From contig CAITUP010000021.1 in assembly GCA_903895595.1 (NCBI GenBank), positions 1-64,000 of the forward strand: a DNA stretch of 64,000 nt, read 5' to 3'. Numbering within the stretch: position 1 is the first letter of the stretch; every line of letters begins with the position of its first letter. Of the stretch, positions 63,950 through 64,000 are shown piece after piece. Origin of the DNA: an uncultured Acetobacteraceae bacterium. GTDB taxonomy: Bacteria > Pseudomonadota > Alphaproteobacteria > Acetobacterales > Acetobacteraceae. The notes beneath the pieces are model-generated. The model had not been told where the DNA came from. It did no database searches and worked only from the letters and a program-made list of their open reading frames with translations. The position numbers were made by a program, and so were the translations under genes.

Positions 63950-64000
63950 TACCGGCGGACCTAACCATTGACACATCGGCGCGTCGTAAATCGTCATGCC
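63950..64000 (+). mobile_element. left part of a second copy of the 54603 mini-element
   Basis: The 51 bases from 63950 to the window edge match the left part of the element at 54603 almost base for base (TACCGGCGGACC, then CTAACCATTGACACAT, GGCGCGT and GTAAATCGTCATGCC). It starts 4 bp after the stop of the binding-protein gene. The rest lies outside the window. Confidence 0.75.

Overview
The window is GC-rich chromosomal DNA from an alphaproteobacterium. The gene set (rsfS-nadD-proA, rpmH-rnpA-yidD-yidC-engB, ccmCDE plus a DUF1674 protein, glnS) fits Rhodospirillales, most likely an Acetobacteraceae-like lineage. That placement is inferred from gene order and protein style; no rRNA is present, and I recognised no tRNA or CRISPR.

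Layout. 0-7.7 kb: a broken DUF29 gene, an IlvD/Edd sugar-acid-type dehydratase, a small secreted protein, a NitT/TauT-type binding protein, a thiolase/DUF35 pair, an acyltransferase-3 membrane protein and a two-TM K+ channel. 7.7-10.1 kb: rsfS, nadD, proA (minus). 10.2-17.3 kb: an unknown protein, a secreted tyrosinase, a P450, a thioredoxin (interrupted)/CcdA pair, a class C beta-lactamase-like hydrolase, and a Phd antitoxin with an internally deleted PIN toxin. 17.3-20.4 kb: a DUF3237 / beta-hydroxyacid dehydrogenase / acyl-CoA ligase operon. 20.4-26.2 kb: glnS, a repeat-rich gap, then the rpmH-to-engB block. 26.3-31.5 kb: a large unknown protein, a luciferase-like oxidoreductase, Uma2 and DUF445. 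31.6-39.7 kb: a peptide/nickel-type ABC transporter operon with two paralogous binding proteins, the second frameshifted. 39.9-45.8 kb: a VOC protein, then an Fe3+-type ABC system whose two paralogous binding proteins flank a cold-shock gene. 46.5-48.4 kb: an RTX-like secreted protein with no normal start codon at its apparent N-terminus. 48.5-54 kb: a GT2 glycosyltransferase facing a radical SAM / SDR / HpsN-like dehydrogenase / SMP-30 operon. 54-55.6 kb: a cluster of palindromic mini-elements and a CbiX-type chelatase. 55.6-64 kb: acsA, a PEP-CTERM protein, a parvulin/Rieske/EVE operon, ccmCDE with DUF1674, and a Tat-exported family 5 binding protein.

The metabolic theme is uptake and oxidation of organic acids and acyl compounds: five intact ABC solute-binding proteins and one broken one, acyl-CoA ligases, thiolase/DUF35, P450, HIBADH-type, SDR and HpsN-like dehydrogenases. 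Respiratory and redox maturation (CcmCDE, CcdA/thioredoxin, DUF1674) is scattered between them.

The least explained material is the non-coding part. Three short mini-elements with terminal inverted repeats (22.6, 54.2 and 54.6 kb) are each almost exactly symmetric about a central hairpin, and two with unrelated ends share the same 31-nt hairpin core. One carries target duplications suggesting insertion into a sequence matching its own interior; a second copy begins at the right window edge. A further degenerate repeat occurs about six times in two intergenic regions. Four genes show recent decay: two in-frame TGA codons, one single-base deletion and one in-frame internal deletion.
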